Assembly (NCBI GenBank): GCA_000434175.1
Contig: HF999776.1
Coordinates: 1 to 8,462, forward strand
Direction: 5' to 3'
Source of the DNA: Mycoplasma sp. CAG:611
GTDB taxonomy: Bacteria > Bacillota_I > Bacilli_A > RF39 > UBA660
DNA length: 8,462 nt
Below are positions 1-5,900 of the stretch, in pieces. The notes beneath the pieces are model-generated. The model saw only the letters and a list, made by a program, of their open reading frames with translations. It did not search any database and had not been told where the DNA came from. The position numbers and the translations under genes are program-made. Every line of letters begins with the position of its first letter. Position 1 is the stretch's first letter.

Positions 1-1
1 A

Positions 2-79
2 TTTATTATAAGTGTTTTTAGCTTCATTGCTATCATTTTATTCCTTCTTATTATTTTGATAGTAGTAATAAAAAAATGA
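2..79 (+). CDS. C-terminal end of an unidentified membrane protein (partial, 5' end outside window)
   Basis: The frame starting at base 2 is open from the window edge to a TGA at 77-79 and encodes 25 residues. Nearly all are hydrophobic (FIAIILFLLIILIVVIKK at the C terminus), ending in two lysines. This looks like a single C-terminal transmembrane helix with a short positively charged cytoplasmic tail. Too little remains to assign a family. A hairpin begins right at the stop codon and an intrinsic terminator follows at 125-162, which agrees with this being the true end of a plus-strand gene. The frame could be open by chance, but the clean helix-plus-KK ending makes that less likely. Confidence 0.55.
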   Translation, partial: FIISVFSFIAIILFLLIILIVVIKK

Positions 80-110
80 CACTTAGTCTTAATTTAAAAG
101 ACTAAATGTC
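78..110. other. Long hairpin overlapping the upstream stop codon; looks like a terminator when read on the minus strand
   Basis: Bases 78-90 (GACACTTAGTCTT) pair with 98-110 (AAGACTAAATGTC) with one C/A mismatch, giving a 13-position stem around a 7-base AT loop. On the plus strand it is not followed by a T-run. On the minus strand it is followed by the complement of the A-run at 70-76, so it has the shape of an intrinsic terminator facing left. No minus-strand gene is visible that would need one. It could be a bidirectional terminator or the first half of a small structured RNA. Confidence 0.5.
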
Positions 111-124
111 TCCACCTGAACGGT

Positions 125-162
125 AAACATTCAAACTTGCAAACTTGAATGTTTCCTTTTTT
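125..162 (+). terminator. Intrinsic terminator after the truncated membrane-protein gene
   Basis: AAACATTCAA (125-134) pairs perfectly with TTGAATGTTT (145-154) around a 10-base loop, followed by CC and a run of six T (157-162). This is a standard Rho-independent terminator for plus-strand transcription. It separates the upstream gene from the promoter at 258. Confidence 0.8.
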
Positions 163-257
163 ATTATATTCAAGATTTCCTTGATAAATACATTATAACA
201 TAATCTTTTAAATTATACAAATATTTAATTTTCAAAACATATAATTTAATAAATTAA

Positions 258-286
258 TTGACTACATAATAAAAAAATTATATAAT
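258..286 (+). promoter_or_regulatory. Sigma-A promoter for the two small unknown genes
   Basis: TTGACT (258-263) and TATAAT (281-286) are separated by exactly 17 bases, close to the vegetative consensus. Transcription would start near 293. The first gene begins at 318 behind a strong GGGAGGA ribosome binding site (304-310). A terminator upstream and no other candidate make this the likely promoter of the 318-898 pair. Confidence 0.8.
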
Positions 287-317
287 TATCTTAGATAATA
301 TAAGGGAGGACTTATAT

Positions 318-656
318 ATGAATATTAGTGAACAAATATTTAATGAGTTAAATACAATAATTGAAAAACTTAAAGATCCTAACATCAGTGCTTTAGAAAA
401 AGAAGAACTTATTAAAAGAAAAGAAGATTTAACAAAAAGATTTAGTAATCATTGTAAATCAGGAGAAGTAACACCAATTAAAGTTTTATCTAGTTTGACA
501 AGTGAAGAAGAAGCATTAGAAATTAATTATTTAATAGAAAATAAACTACTTGCTTTAGCGAGTGAAATTAGGTTAAAAAAGAATAAAGAAAGTTTTAAAG
601 AAATATCTTCTGCTTTGGAAGGAGCAAAAGAAAAGCTTGATGGAAGGGGTAAATAA
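318..656 (+). CDS. Small alpha-helical protein of unknown function
   Basis: This encodes 112 residues that I do not recognise. The protein is strongly charged (many Lys and Glu), has no signal peptide or membrane helix, and has the Leu/Ile spacing of amphipathic helices throughout; residues 1-45 and 60-110 could form helical hairpins or a coiled coil. It is most likely cytoplasmic. The ATG lies 7 bases after a strong GGGAGGA site, so the start is secure. Its TAA shares one base with the ATG of the next gene (TAATG), and a GGAAGGGG site for that gene sits inside its last codons. The two are therefore probably translationally coupled and may act together. There is a single Cys (in NHCKSG, near residue 46) and no catalytic motif that I can see. 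Confidence 0.8.
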   Translation: MNISEQIFNELNTIIEKLKDPNISALEKEELIKRKEDLTKRFSNHCKSGEVTPIKVLSSLTSEEEALEINYLIENKLLALASEIRLKKNKESFKEISSALEGAKEKLDGRGK

Positions 657-898
657 TGAATATAAATAAATTTGATGTACTTGCTCTTTCTAATAATAAG
701 AAAATTGTAGTATTAGATAAAATAAATTTTATGGATAATGATTTTTTGTTTGCTAATGAAGTTTTATATGATGAAACAATGGCTACAAATAAATATAAAA
801 TATTACTTGTAGATTATAAAAATAAAGTTTTAAAGAAAGTAACAAATGCTGAAGCATTAAGTATACTTTTACCAAAATTTGTAGAAAGAATTAATTAA
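656..898 (+). CDS. Small beta-rich protein of unknown function, coupled to the preceding gene
   Basis: This encodes 80 residues. The alternating pattern (FDVLALSNNKKIVVLDKINF, then KYKILLVDYKNKVLKKV) suggests several beta-strands, followed by a C-terminal helix (AEALSILLPKFVERIN). There is no signal peptide or membrane segment. The size and strand pattern loosely resemble the small DUF1292-type proteins of Bacillota, but that is only an impression. The start overlaps the previous stop by one base and the ribosome binding site (GGAAGGGG, 642-649) lies within that gene, so it belongs to a two-gene operon driven from the promoter at 258. A terminator-like hairpin overlaps its stop codon. Confidence 0.75.
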   Translation: MNINKFDVLALSNNKKIVVLDKINFMDNDFLFANEVLYDETMATNKYKILLVDYKNKVLKKVTNAEALSILLPKFVERIN

Positions 899-922
899 TC
901 AAACCTAATGGCTTGATTTTTT
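897..922 (+). terminator. Short intrinsic terminator ending the two-gene operon
   Basis: AATCAA (897-902) pairs with TTGATT (913-918), with two further C-G pairs across an A/C mismatch and a TAAT loop. The 3' arm runs into six T (917-922). The stem is short and AT-rich, so read-through into the methyltransferase gene, whose ribosome binding site begins at 927, is likely. I see no separate good promoter for that gene. Confidence 0.55.
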
Positions 923-936
923 AAATAGAGGTATAT

Positions 937-2133
937 ATGAAAATAGATGATATTTATGAAGTTTTAATAAATGAACATGATATAAATGGAAATGGAATTA
1001 CTAGAATTAATAATTTTGTTGTATTTGTAAAAAATGGTTTAAAAGATGAACTTATAAAAATAAAAATAATAAAAGTAAATAAAAAATATGCTGAAGCTAA
1101 AATTGTTGAAATAATAAAGAAAAGTCCTTTAAGAAAAGAAACTAATTGTCCTTATTATTTAAAATGTGGAGGATGTAATTTACTTCATATAGATGAAAAA
1201 GAAGAAAATTTATTAAAAGAAAATTATATAAAAAATTTATTTAATTCTTATAAAGTAAATGAAATAGAAGCTTCTTTGTTTAATAATTATCGTAATAAAG
1301 TTACTTTTCATATATTTAATTCTAAGTTAGGATTTTATAATTCTAATAGTAATGATTTAGTAGAAATTGATAATTGTTTATTATTAGATAAAGATATAAA
1401 TAATTTAATACCTAAAATAAAAACACTTGATTTAACAAATATAAAAGAAATAATGATAAGAAAAGCTATTTTTAATAATGAAATACTTATATCTTTTAAA
1501 GGTAGTACAAATGAAGAAAAACTAAAAGAATTTGGAAAAGAAAATAATATAACTTCTTTATCTTTAAATGATGATGTTATATATGGAAAAAGTTATATTA
1601 CGGAAATAATTAATGATTTAAAATATACAATTAATAAAGATTCTTTTTTTCAAGTTAATACAACTTGTATGATTAAGCTTTATGATAAAGTAAAAGAATA
1701 TGCCAAAAATGGTAATAATTTACTTGATTTATATTGTGGTACAGGTACAATTGGAATGTATTTAAAAGATAGTTATAAATATATTTTAGGAGTAGAAGAA
1801 AATAGTTTTGCAATTAATTCTTTTAATATAAATAAGAAAATAAATAATATAAAAAATATTGATTTTAAATGTATGGATGCTTCAAATATTAAAATAGGAG
1901 ATTTTGATACAGTAGTTGTGGATCCTCCAAGAAGTGGACTTTCTAAAAAAGTAATAAATAACTTGCTTAATAAAAAATGTAAAAGAATTGTTTATGTATC
2001 ATGTAATCCAAAAACACTTTATAAAGATATAAAACTTCTTGAGGAAAGTTATAAAGTTATATCATTAACACCATTTAATATGTTTCCAAAAACTAAACAT
2101 ATAGAAACGGTTTGTTTATTAGAAAAAGAATAA
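937..2133 (+). CDS. rlmD: 23S rRNA (uracil-5-)-methyltransferase, RlmD/RlmCD (RumA/TrmA) family
   Basis: The enzyme methylates uracil C5 in 23S rRNA (U1939 in E. coli; U747 and U1939 for the Bacillus RlmCD) using S-adenosylmethionine. The 398 residues show the whole family layout. A small N-terminal TRAM-type RNA-binding domain covers about 1-58. Cysteines C71, C77 and C80 (CPYYLKCGGC), with C147, match the four ligands of the 4Fe-4S cluster. SFFQVN lies at 236-241, and the Rossmann SAM motif LDLYCGTGTIG at 263-273. DPPRSG (329-334) is followed by SCNP (355-358) carrying the catalytic Cys356 and by a conserved Glu at 390 (HIETV). The start follows an AGAGG site by 5 bases. It is shorter than the Bacillus enzyme (about 460 residues) but no motif is missing. 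Which uracil or uracils it modifies cannot be told from sequence. A decayed copy of its 3' end lies at 2550-2642. Confidence 0.93.
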   Translation: MKIDDIYEVLINEHDINGNGITRINNFVVFVKNGLKDELIKIKIIKVNKKYAEAKIVEIIKKSPLRKETNCPYYLKCGGCNLLHIDEKEENLLKENYIKNLFNSYKVNEIEASLFNNYRNKVTFHIFNSKLGFYNSNSNDLVEIDNCLLLDKDINNLIPKIKTLDLTNIKEIMIRKAIFNNEILISFKGSTNEEKLKEFGKENNITSLSLNDDVIYGKSYITEIINDLKYTINKDSFFQVNTTCMIKLYDKVKEYAKNGNNLLDLYCGTGTIGMYLKDSYKYILGVEENSFAINSFNINKKINNIKNIDFKCMDASNIKIGDFDTVVVDPPRSGLSKKVINNLLNKKCKRIVYVSCNPKTLYKDIKLLEESYKVISLTPFNMFPKTKHIETVCLLEKE

Positions 2134-2167
2134 TAAGATTATTTTTATAATGTATTTAAAAAAAATT

Positions 2168-2173
2168 AAGGAG
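2168..2173 (+). promoter_or_regulatory. Ribosome binding site that sets the pyrophosphatase start
   Basis: AAGGAG lies 8 bases before the ATG at 2182 but only 2 bases before the in-frame TTG at 2176. The spacing therefore selects ATG 2182. A TATAAT at 2146-2151 could be a -10 element for this gene, but I find no matching -35. Confidence 0.75.
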
Positions 2174-2181
2174 AATTGAAT

Positions 2182-2511
2182 ATGGAAAGAATATATAATA
2201 AATTAGTAAGAGATAAAATTCCAAACATAATAAAAGCAAAAGGAGAAACATCAGTTGTAAGAATATTAGATGAAGTTGAATATAAAAATGAATTGGAAAA
2301 GAAATTATATGAAGAATATAAAGAGGTAATCGAAGCAACAGGCGATGATAGATTAGAAGAATTAGCCGATATGTTAGAAGTAATTAGAGCATTAGCTAAA
2401 TTAGAAAATAAAGATTTGAATGATATTATAGAAATTGCTTTAATAAAAAATGAAAAGCGTGGTGCTTTTGAAACAAAAATTTTTCTTGAAAAAGTAATTG
2501 AAGCGGAATAA
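2182..2511 (+). CDS. MazG-type all-alpha NTP pyrophosphohydrolase (COG4997-like house-cleaning enzyme)
   Basis: This encodes 109 residues from ATG 2182. All-alpha NTP pyrophosphatases hydrolyse nucleoside triphosphates, often non-canonical or damaged ones, to the monophosphate and pyrophosphate. The Mg-binding signature is present: EEYKE (residues 44-48) in one helix and ExxD (E60, D63 in EELADMLE) in the next. The N-terminal YNKLVRDKIP is typical of the small stand-alone subgroup often labelled phosphoribosyl-ATP pyrophosphohydrolase-like. This is not a histidine-pathway HisE as far as context shows, since no his genes are nearby. The protein is cytoplasmic with no membrane segment. It sits between the intact rlmD and a decayed copy of the rlmD end, so it may have arrived as a unit. 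Its substrate is not predictable. Confidence 0.85.
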   Translation: MERIYNKLVRDKIPNIIKAKGETSVVRILDEVEYKNELEKKLYEEYKEVIEATGDDRLEELADMLEVIRALAKLENKDLNDIIEIALIKNEKRGAFETKIFLEKVIEAE

Positions 2512-2549
2512 TAAAATAATTGTATTTTATAAGTATTATAATTCATATA

Positions 2550-2642
2550 GCTAAAACAGAAGAAAGTTATAAAGAGATTTTTTTAACACCACTTAATATG
2601 TTTTCAAAAACAAAACATATAGAAACAGTTTTTATTACTTAA
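2550..2642 (+). pseudogene. Relic of the 3' end of an rlmD-family methyltransferase gene
   Basis: The frame ending with TAA at 2640-2642 reads KTEESYKEIFLTPLNM and then FSKTKHIETVFIT. It matches the C terminus of the intact methyltransferase, which reads EESYKVISLTPFNMFPKTKH and then IETVCLL. Bases 2559-2630 against 2041-2112 agree at 62 of 72 positions by my count, with no gap. Many of the differences are silent or conservative, and the general-base Glu region HIETV is kept. The similarity ends abruptly upstream, there is no start codon or ribosome binding site, and none of the SAM-binding or catalytic motifs is present. It therefore cannot be a working enzyme. It could be the remains of a second paralogue or a gene end displaced by an insertion. 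Confidence 0.85.
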
Positions 2643-2676
2643 ATTAAATAATAATTTTAATAAATGTTAAATTTAT

Positions 2677-2705
2677 TTGACAAACCAATAACTTTTAATT
2701 ATAAT
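2677..2705 (+). promoter_or_regulatory. Consensus sigma-A promoter for the 65-residue gene
   Basis: TTGACA (2677-2682) and TATAAT (2700-2705) with a 17-base spacer match the vegetative consensus at all 12 positions. Transcription would start near 2712, leaving a leader of only about 16 bases before ATG 2728. Strong constitutive expression is expected unless repressed; I see no obvious operator. Confidence 0.88.
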
Positions 2706-2727
2706 ACATGGTACTTAGGGGGAATAT

Positions 2728-2925
2728 ATGAGTTATAATAATGATGTTATGATGTGTTTAGTAAATGCTATAAGAAGTTTAGAACCTTTAGAAGTTAATC
2801 TTGAAACATTAAATGAAAACATTAGTGTTTTTGAAAGAATAGCAGAGGCACTTGAAGAACAAAATGAACTTAAAAAAATTGAATTAGGTATTGAATCTAA
2901 AACTAATATTCAAAGAAGAAGATAA
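2728..2925 (+). CDS. Small acidic helical protein of unknown function
   Basis: This encodes 65 residues that I cannot assign. Residues 3-50 look like two amphipathic helices joined at the PLEV region (MMCLVNAIRSLEPLEVNLET, then the ISVFERIAEALEEQNELKKI segment). The C terminus ends in Arg-Arg-Arg. There is no signal peptide or transmembrane helix. The gene has a perfect sigma-A promoter, a strong AGGGGGA ribosome binding site (2717-2723) 4 bases from the ATG, and a terminator overlapping its stop. It is therefore a self-contained, probably well-expressed single-gene unit. The expression signals make it a convincing real gene despite its size. A small regulator or adaptor is possible but only a guess. 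Confidence 0.8.
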   Translation: MSYNNDVMMCLVNAIRSLEPLEVNLETLNENISVFERIAEALEEQNELKKIELGIESKTNIQRRR

Positions 2926-2940
2926 TTATTTATCTTTTTT
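2919..2940 (+). terminator. Intrinsic terminator overlapping the stop of the 65-residue gene
   Basis: AAGATAA (2919-2925, including the TAA stop) pairs with TTATCTT (2930-2936) around a TTAT loop, followed directly by further T (to 2940) and a T-rich stretch. The stem is AT-rich but perfect. Confidence 0.6.
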
Positions 2941-2946
2941 CTTTTG

Positions 2947-2975
2947 TTGTATGCATATTTAATTTATGTTAAAAT
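2947..2975 (+). promoter_or_regulatory. Probable sigma-A promoter of murD with extended -10
   Basis: TTGTAT (2947-2952), 17 bases, then TAAAAT (2970-2975) preceded by TG at 2967-2968, an extended -10 element. The upstream terminator implies that murD needs its own promoter. A GGAGATGG ribosome binding site (2986-2993) follows, before ATG 2998. Confidence 0.6.
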
Positions 2976-2997
2976 ATAAATATATGGAGATGGTTTT

Positions 2998-4341
2998 ATG
3001 TATGAAAATAAAAAAATATTTATCTTAGGATTTGCTAAAAGTGGTTATGAAGTAGCTAAGGTATTAGCAAATAAAAATAATTATATATTAATAAATGATG
3101 GAGGAAGTTTAAAAGAAACTGATAAAGAAAAGTATGAAGAGTTAAAAAATCTTGGTGTTAACTTTGTATTTAATAGTCATCCTGATGATTTATTTGATGA
3201 AAGTTATGATTTATTAATAAAAAATCCTGGTATTTCTATAGATCACAAATATGTATTAAAAGCAAATAAACTAAATATTCCTGTAGTTAATGAAGTAGAG
3301 GTTGCTTATAATCTTTTAAAAGATAAAAATGTAAAAATTATTGCTATAACAGGGACAAATGGAAAAACAACAACAACAACCCTTATTTATGAAATGTTAA
3401 AAAAAGATAAGTTTTCTGTTCATCTAGCAGGTAATATAGGTTTTCCTTTATGTAGTATTTTAGATAAAGTAAAAGAAAATGATATAATTGTAACAGAAAT
3501 CTCTTGTCAACAATTAGAAAATGTGCATGAATTTAATCCTAATGTTGCTGTTATGACTAATATAAGTGAGGCACATCTTGAATTTATGAAGACATTCGAA
3601 CATTATAAATATGTTAAAAGTAAGCTTTTAAAAAATCAAACAAATAAAGATGTAGCTATTTTAAATTATAGTGATGAAATATTAAAAGAATTTAGTAAAA
3701 ATGTTAAATCTAAGGTTAAATGGTATTCAAGTAAAGAAAAGATAAATGGTAGTTATATTTTAAATGACAATATTTATTATTATGATGAATTAATTATTTC
3801 TTTAAAAGATATAAAATTAAGAGGAATACATAATTATGAAAATATTATGGCTTCAATTATGGCAGTTAAAGAGTTTAATTGTAGTAACGATTCAATTAAA
3901 GAAGTACTAGAAAACTTTTATGGCGTTGAACATAGATTAGAATTTGTAAAAGAAGTAAATAATGTTAAATATTATAATGATACTGAAGCTACCAATATAA
4001 AATGTACTCAAATAGCGTTATCTTCTTTTAATGAGCCTACAATTCTTATCCTTGGAGGATATGAAAGAGGTCAAGATTTTAATCTTTTATTACCATTTAC
4101 AAATAATGTTAAAACAATAATAGCAATTGGAGAAACAAAAGATAGAGTAGAAGATTTTGCTATAAAAAATAATATAACTTGTTACAAGTTTGAAACTTTA
4201 AAAGAAAGTTTTACTAAAATAAAAGAAATAATAAAACCAGGAGATGTTGTTCTTCTTAGTCCTGCCAGTGCAAGTTGGGATCAATATAATAGATGTGAAG
4301 AACGTGGCGATGAATTTAAAAAATATGTAAATACTCTATAA
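2998..4341 (+). CDS. murD: UDP-N-acetylmuramoylalanine--D-glutamate ligase
   Basis: MurD is the cytoplasmic ATP-dependent ligase that adds D-glutamate to UDP-MurNAc-L-Ala in peptidoglycan synthesis. The length of 447 residues is normal. Motifs in order are: N-terminal Rossmann GFAKSGYEVA (11-20); NPG (76-78); the P-loop GTNGKTTT (119-126); AGNIG (144-148); EISCQQLE (167-174, usually E-S-S-x-Q-L-E); NISEAHLE (188-195), followed by Lys209 at the place of the carbamylated lysine; HNYEN (278-282); EHR (311-313); NDTEATN (327-333); LGG (352-354); and SPASASWDQY (421-430) with ERG (435-437). NDTEATN has Glu where the common MurD motif NDSKATN has Lys. Walker, HN and EHR motifs are intact, so the enzyme should be active. 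It has its own promoter and lies just upstream of spoIIGA. Confidence 0.95.
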   Translation: MYENKKIFILGFAKSGYEVAKVLANKNNYILINDGGSLKETDKEKYEELKNLGVNFVFNSHPDDLFDESYDLLIKNPGISIDHKYVLKANKLNIPVVNEVEVAYNLLKDKNVKIIAITGTNGKTTTTTLIYEMLKKDKFSVHLAGNIGFPLCSILDKVKENDIIVTEISCQQLENVHEFNPNVAVMTNISEAHLEFMKTFEHYKYVKSKLLKNQTNKDVAILNYSDEILKEFSKNVKSKVKWYSSKEKINGSYILNDNIYYYDELIISLKDIKLRGIHNYENIMASIMAVKEFNCSNDSIKEVLENFYGVEHRLEFVKEVNNVKYYNDTEATNIKCTQIALSSFNEPTILILGGYERGQDFNLLLPFTNNVKTIIAIGETKDRVEDFAIKNNITCYKFETLKESFTKIKEIIKPGDVVLLSPASASWDQYNRCEERGDEFKKYVNTL

Positions 4342-4342
4342 T

Positions 4343-4370
4343 ATGACATAATTTTAAATATATTTATGAT
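4343..4370 (+). promoter_or_regulatory. Candidate promoter of spoIIGA-sigE
   Basis: ATGACA (4343-4348), 16 bases, then TATGAT (4365-4370), in the 55-base gap after murD. In Bacillus the spoIIG promoter is a sigma-A promoter with an unusual spacing of about 22 bases activated by Spo0A~P at TGNCGAA boxes. I find no clean Spo0A box in this gap, and no 22-base-spaced element pair better than this one. An alternative -10 is TATAAA at 4375-4380. Confidence 0.4.
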
Positions 4371-4396
4371 ACTTTATAAAAGAAAGGAAAAGTATT

Positions 4397-5179
4397 ATGA
4401 AAATATATTTAGATTATGTTTTTTTTATTAATTTTATATTTGATTTTATTCTTTTATTTACAACAAAAGTTCTTTTAAAAAGAAATGTAAAAATAAAAAG
4501 AATAATACTTGGAAGTTTTATAGGGACTTTTAGTATATTTATTCTTTTTATAAGTATGCCTTCTTTTATCTTTTTTTTATCAAAAATGTTCTTTGGTTTA
4601 ATAATGGTTATAATAACATTTAAATTTAAAGATATAAAATATACTTTAAATAACTTTTTTTATCTTATGATTTTAAGTATAATCCTCGGAGGTTTTTTAT
4701 ATTTTCTAAATATTGAAGCAGGTTATGAACATGTAGGATTAATATTTTATAAAACAGGAAAAACTTTAGATATATTTATTCTTCTTTTACTTTCTATTTT
4801 ATTTTTTATTATTTTTACTAAAAAAATTAAAAAATATAAAAATAAAATATCTTGTTATAAAACAGTTAAAATATTTCTTAATAATAAAACTTATTTATTA
4901 AATGGCTATATTGATACAGGTAATAATCTAGTTGATCCTTATTTTAATAAACCAATTTTAATTATTAATAAAAATATAGATATATTTTCTAAAAGATTCA
5001 TATTTGTACCATATAATTCATTAAATAATAAAGGAATATTAAAGTGTTTTATAATAGATAAAGTTTTTATCGAAGATATTGGTTATTTAAAAAATGTATT
5101 AATAGCAAAGTCTAATGATAAATTATCTTTATCAGGAGTAGATATAATATTAAATAATAAAATTATGGAGGAACTATGA
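4397..5179 (+). CDS. spoIIGA: Sigma-E processing peptidase SpoIIGA
   Basis: SpoIIGA is the membrane aspartic protease that removes the pro-sequence of sigma-E in the mother cell when signalled by SpoIIR from the forespore. The 260 residues begin with about five hydrophobic helices (roughly 5-27, 35-53, 57-75, 86-104, 124-140). A soluble protease domain follows, with the active-site motif YIDTGNNLVDP (171-181; D173 catalytic). The conserved VPYNSLN segment lies at 204-210 and SGVDIIL at 246-252. The start has an AAAGGAA site (4383-4389) 7 bases upstream. Its end overlaps sigE by 4 bases (ATGA), with the GGAGG site for sigE inside its last codons, so protease and substrate are translationally coupled. 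It is somewhat shorter than the Bacillus protein (about 309 residues). Confidence 0.92.
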   Translation: MKIYLDYVFFINFIFDFILLFTTKVLLKRNVKIKRIILGSFIGTFSIFILFISMPSFIFFLSKMFFGLIMVIITFKFKDIKYTLNNFFYLMILSIILGGFLYFLNIEAGYEHVGLIFYKTGKTLDIFILLLLSILFFIIFTKKIKKYKNKISCYKTVKIFLNNKTYLLNGYIDTGNNLVDPYFNKPILIINKNIDIFSKRFIFVPYNSLNNKGILKCFIIDKVFIEDIGYLKNVLIAKSNDKLSLSGVDIILNNKIMEEL

Positions 5180-5862
5180 AAAAAATACTTTTATTTATTA
5201 GAAATTTATTTAAAAAAAGTGGTGTTTATTATGTAGGAAAAACAGATGTCTTACCACCTCCTTTAAGTAAGGAAGAAGAAGATTATTTATGTGGATTAAG
5301 TGAGAAAGGAGATCTAAAAGCAAGAAATAAACTTATCGAACATAATTTAAGACTTGTTGTGTTTTTAGCTAAAAAGTATGAAAATACAAAAGTAGATTTA
5401 GAAGATTTAGTAAGTATTGGATCAATTGGTTTAATTAAAGGAGTAAATACTTTTTCAAAAGATAAAAATATAAAACTTGCAACATATTGTTCTAGATGTA
5501 TTGATAATGAAATACTTATGCATTTAAGAAAAAATAAAAAAACAAAAGCAGATGTTTCTTTTGAAGAAAGCTTAAGCTTTGATGCTGATGGAAATGAACT
5601 TCATTTAGAAGATATCTTAGGAACAGAACCTGATATTGTAACAAAACCATTAGATATGGAAATAGATAAAAAAATATTAAAAGAAGAATTAGAAAAACTT
5701 GATGAAAGAGATAGAGAAATAATGATTTTAAGATATGGACTTAATGGCGTAGAAGAATTAACTCAAAAAGATGTCGCAGAAAAACTAAAAATAAGTCAGT
5801 CTTATATTTCAAGAATTGAAAAGAAAGTTATAAAAAGACTTAAAAATGTTATAAAAATTTAG
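5176..5862 (+). CDS. sigE: Pro-sigma-E, early mother-cell sporulation sigma factor
   Basis: Sigma-E directs mother-cell transcription after asymmetric division. The 228 residues align closely with B. subtilis SigE from YYVGKTDVLPPPLSKEEE (18-35) onward. NLRLVV (57-62) and DLVSIGSIGLIKGVNTF (77-93) form region 2. KLATYCSRCIDNEILMHLRK (100-119) carries the -10 recognition helix. TQKDVAEKLKISQSYISRIE (196-215) is the region 4 helix-turn-helix. The N-terminal MKKILLFIRNLFKKSGV is an amphipathic, basic pro-sequence. Cleavage before the first Tyr, as in Bacillus, would remove about 17 residues, clearly fewer than the roughly 27 there. The gene overlaps spoIIGA by 4 bases. In Bacillus sigG follows sigE; here it is replaced by holA. 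Confidence 0.96.
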   Translation: MKKILLFIRNLFKKSGVYYVGKTDVLPPPLSKEEEDYLCGLSEKGDLKARNKLIEHNLRLVVFLAKKYENTKVDLEDLVSIGSIGLIKGVNTFSKDKNIKLATYCSRCIDNEILMHLRKNKKTKADVSFEESLSFDADGNELHLEDILGTEPDIVTKPLDMEIDKKILKEELEKLDERDREIMILRYGLNGVEELTQKDVAEKLKISQSYISRIEKKVIKRLKNVIKI

Positions 5863-5868
5863 TATAAT
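5840..5868 (+). promoter_or_regulatory. Possible sigma-A promoter for holA inside the end of sigE
   Basis: TTAAAA (5840-5845), 17 bases, then TATAAT (5863-5868). The -10 is perfect and the -35 weak. holA is an essential replication gene and should not depend on the sporulation-only spoIIG promoter, so a promoter here makes biological sense. In such AT-rich DNA a chance match cannot be excluded. Confidence 0.4.
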
Positions 5869-5886
5869 ATTTATATAACAACAAAA

Positions 5887-5891
5887 AAGGA
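5887..5891 (+). promoter_or_regulatory. Ribosome binding site that sets the holA start
   Basis: AAGGA at 5887-5891 directly abuts the in-frame ATG at 5892, which is too close for initiation. It sits 9 bases before the next ATG at 5901. The resulting protein start, MVYLINGEKSLI, is also the usual one for HolA. Confidence 0.75.
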
Positions 5892-5900
5892 ATGATTTAT

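Noticed and set aside
163..257. AT-rich stretch as a possible origin or regulatory region
   Set aside because: I found no DnaA-box-like clusters, repeats or promoter pairs; its composition matches intergenic DNA elsewhere in the window.
2129..2146. Hairpin AATAAT-AAG-ATTATT plus T-run after rlmD as a terminator
   Set aside because: Six A-T pairs with a 3-base loop are too weak and expected by chance in this DNA.
2176..2178. TTG as start of the pyrophosphatase
   Set aside because: Only 2 bases from the AAGGAG site; ATG 2182 has proper spacing and begins the conserved region.
2156..2546. Open frames on the minus strand opposite the pyrophosphatase gene
   Set aside because: They are antisense to a gene with clear family motifs, have low-complexity Leu/Ser/Phe-rich translations, and lack ribosome binding sites.
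4305..4311. TGGCGAT as a Spo0A box (TGNCGAA) for the spoIIG promoter
   Set aside because: It mismatches the last base and encodes the conserved ERGDEF motif of MurD, so the sequence is explained by coding constraint.
5892..5894. ATG as start of holA
   Set aside because: The ribosome binding site abuts it with no spacer; ATG 5901 fits both spacing and family N terminus.
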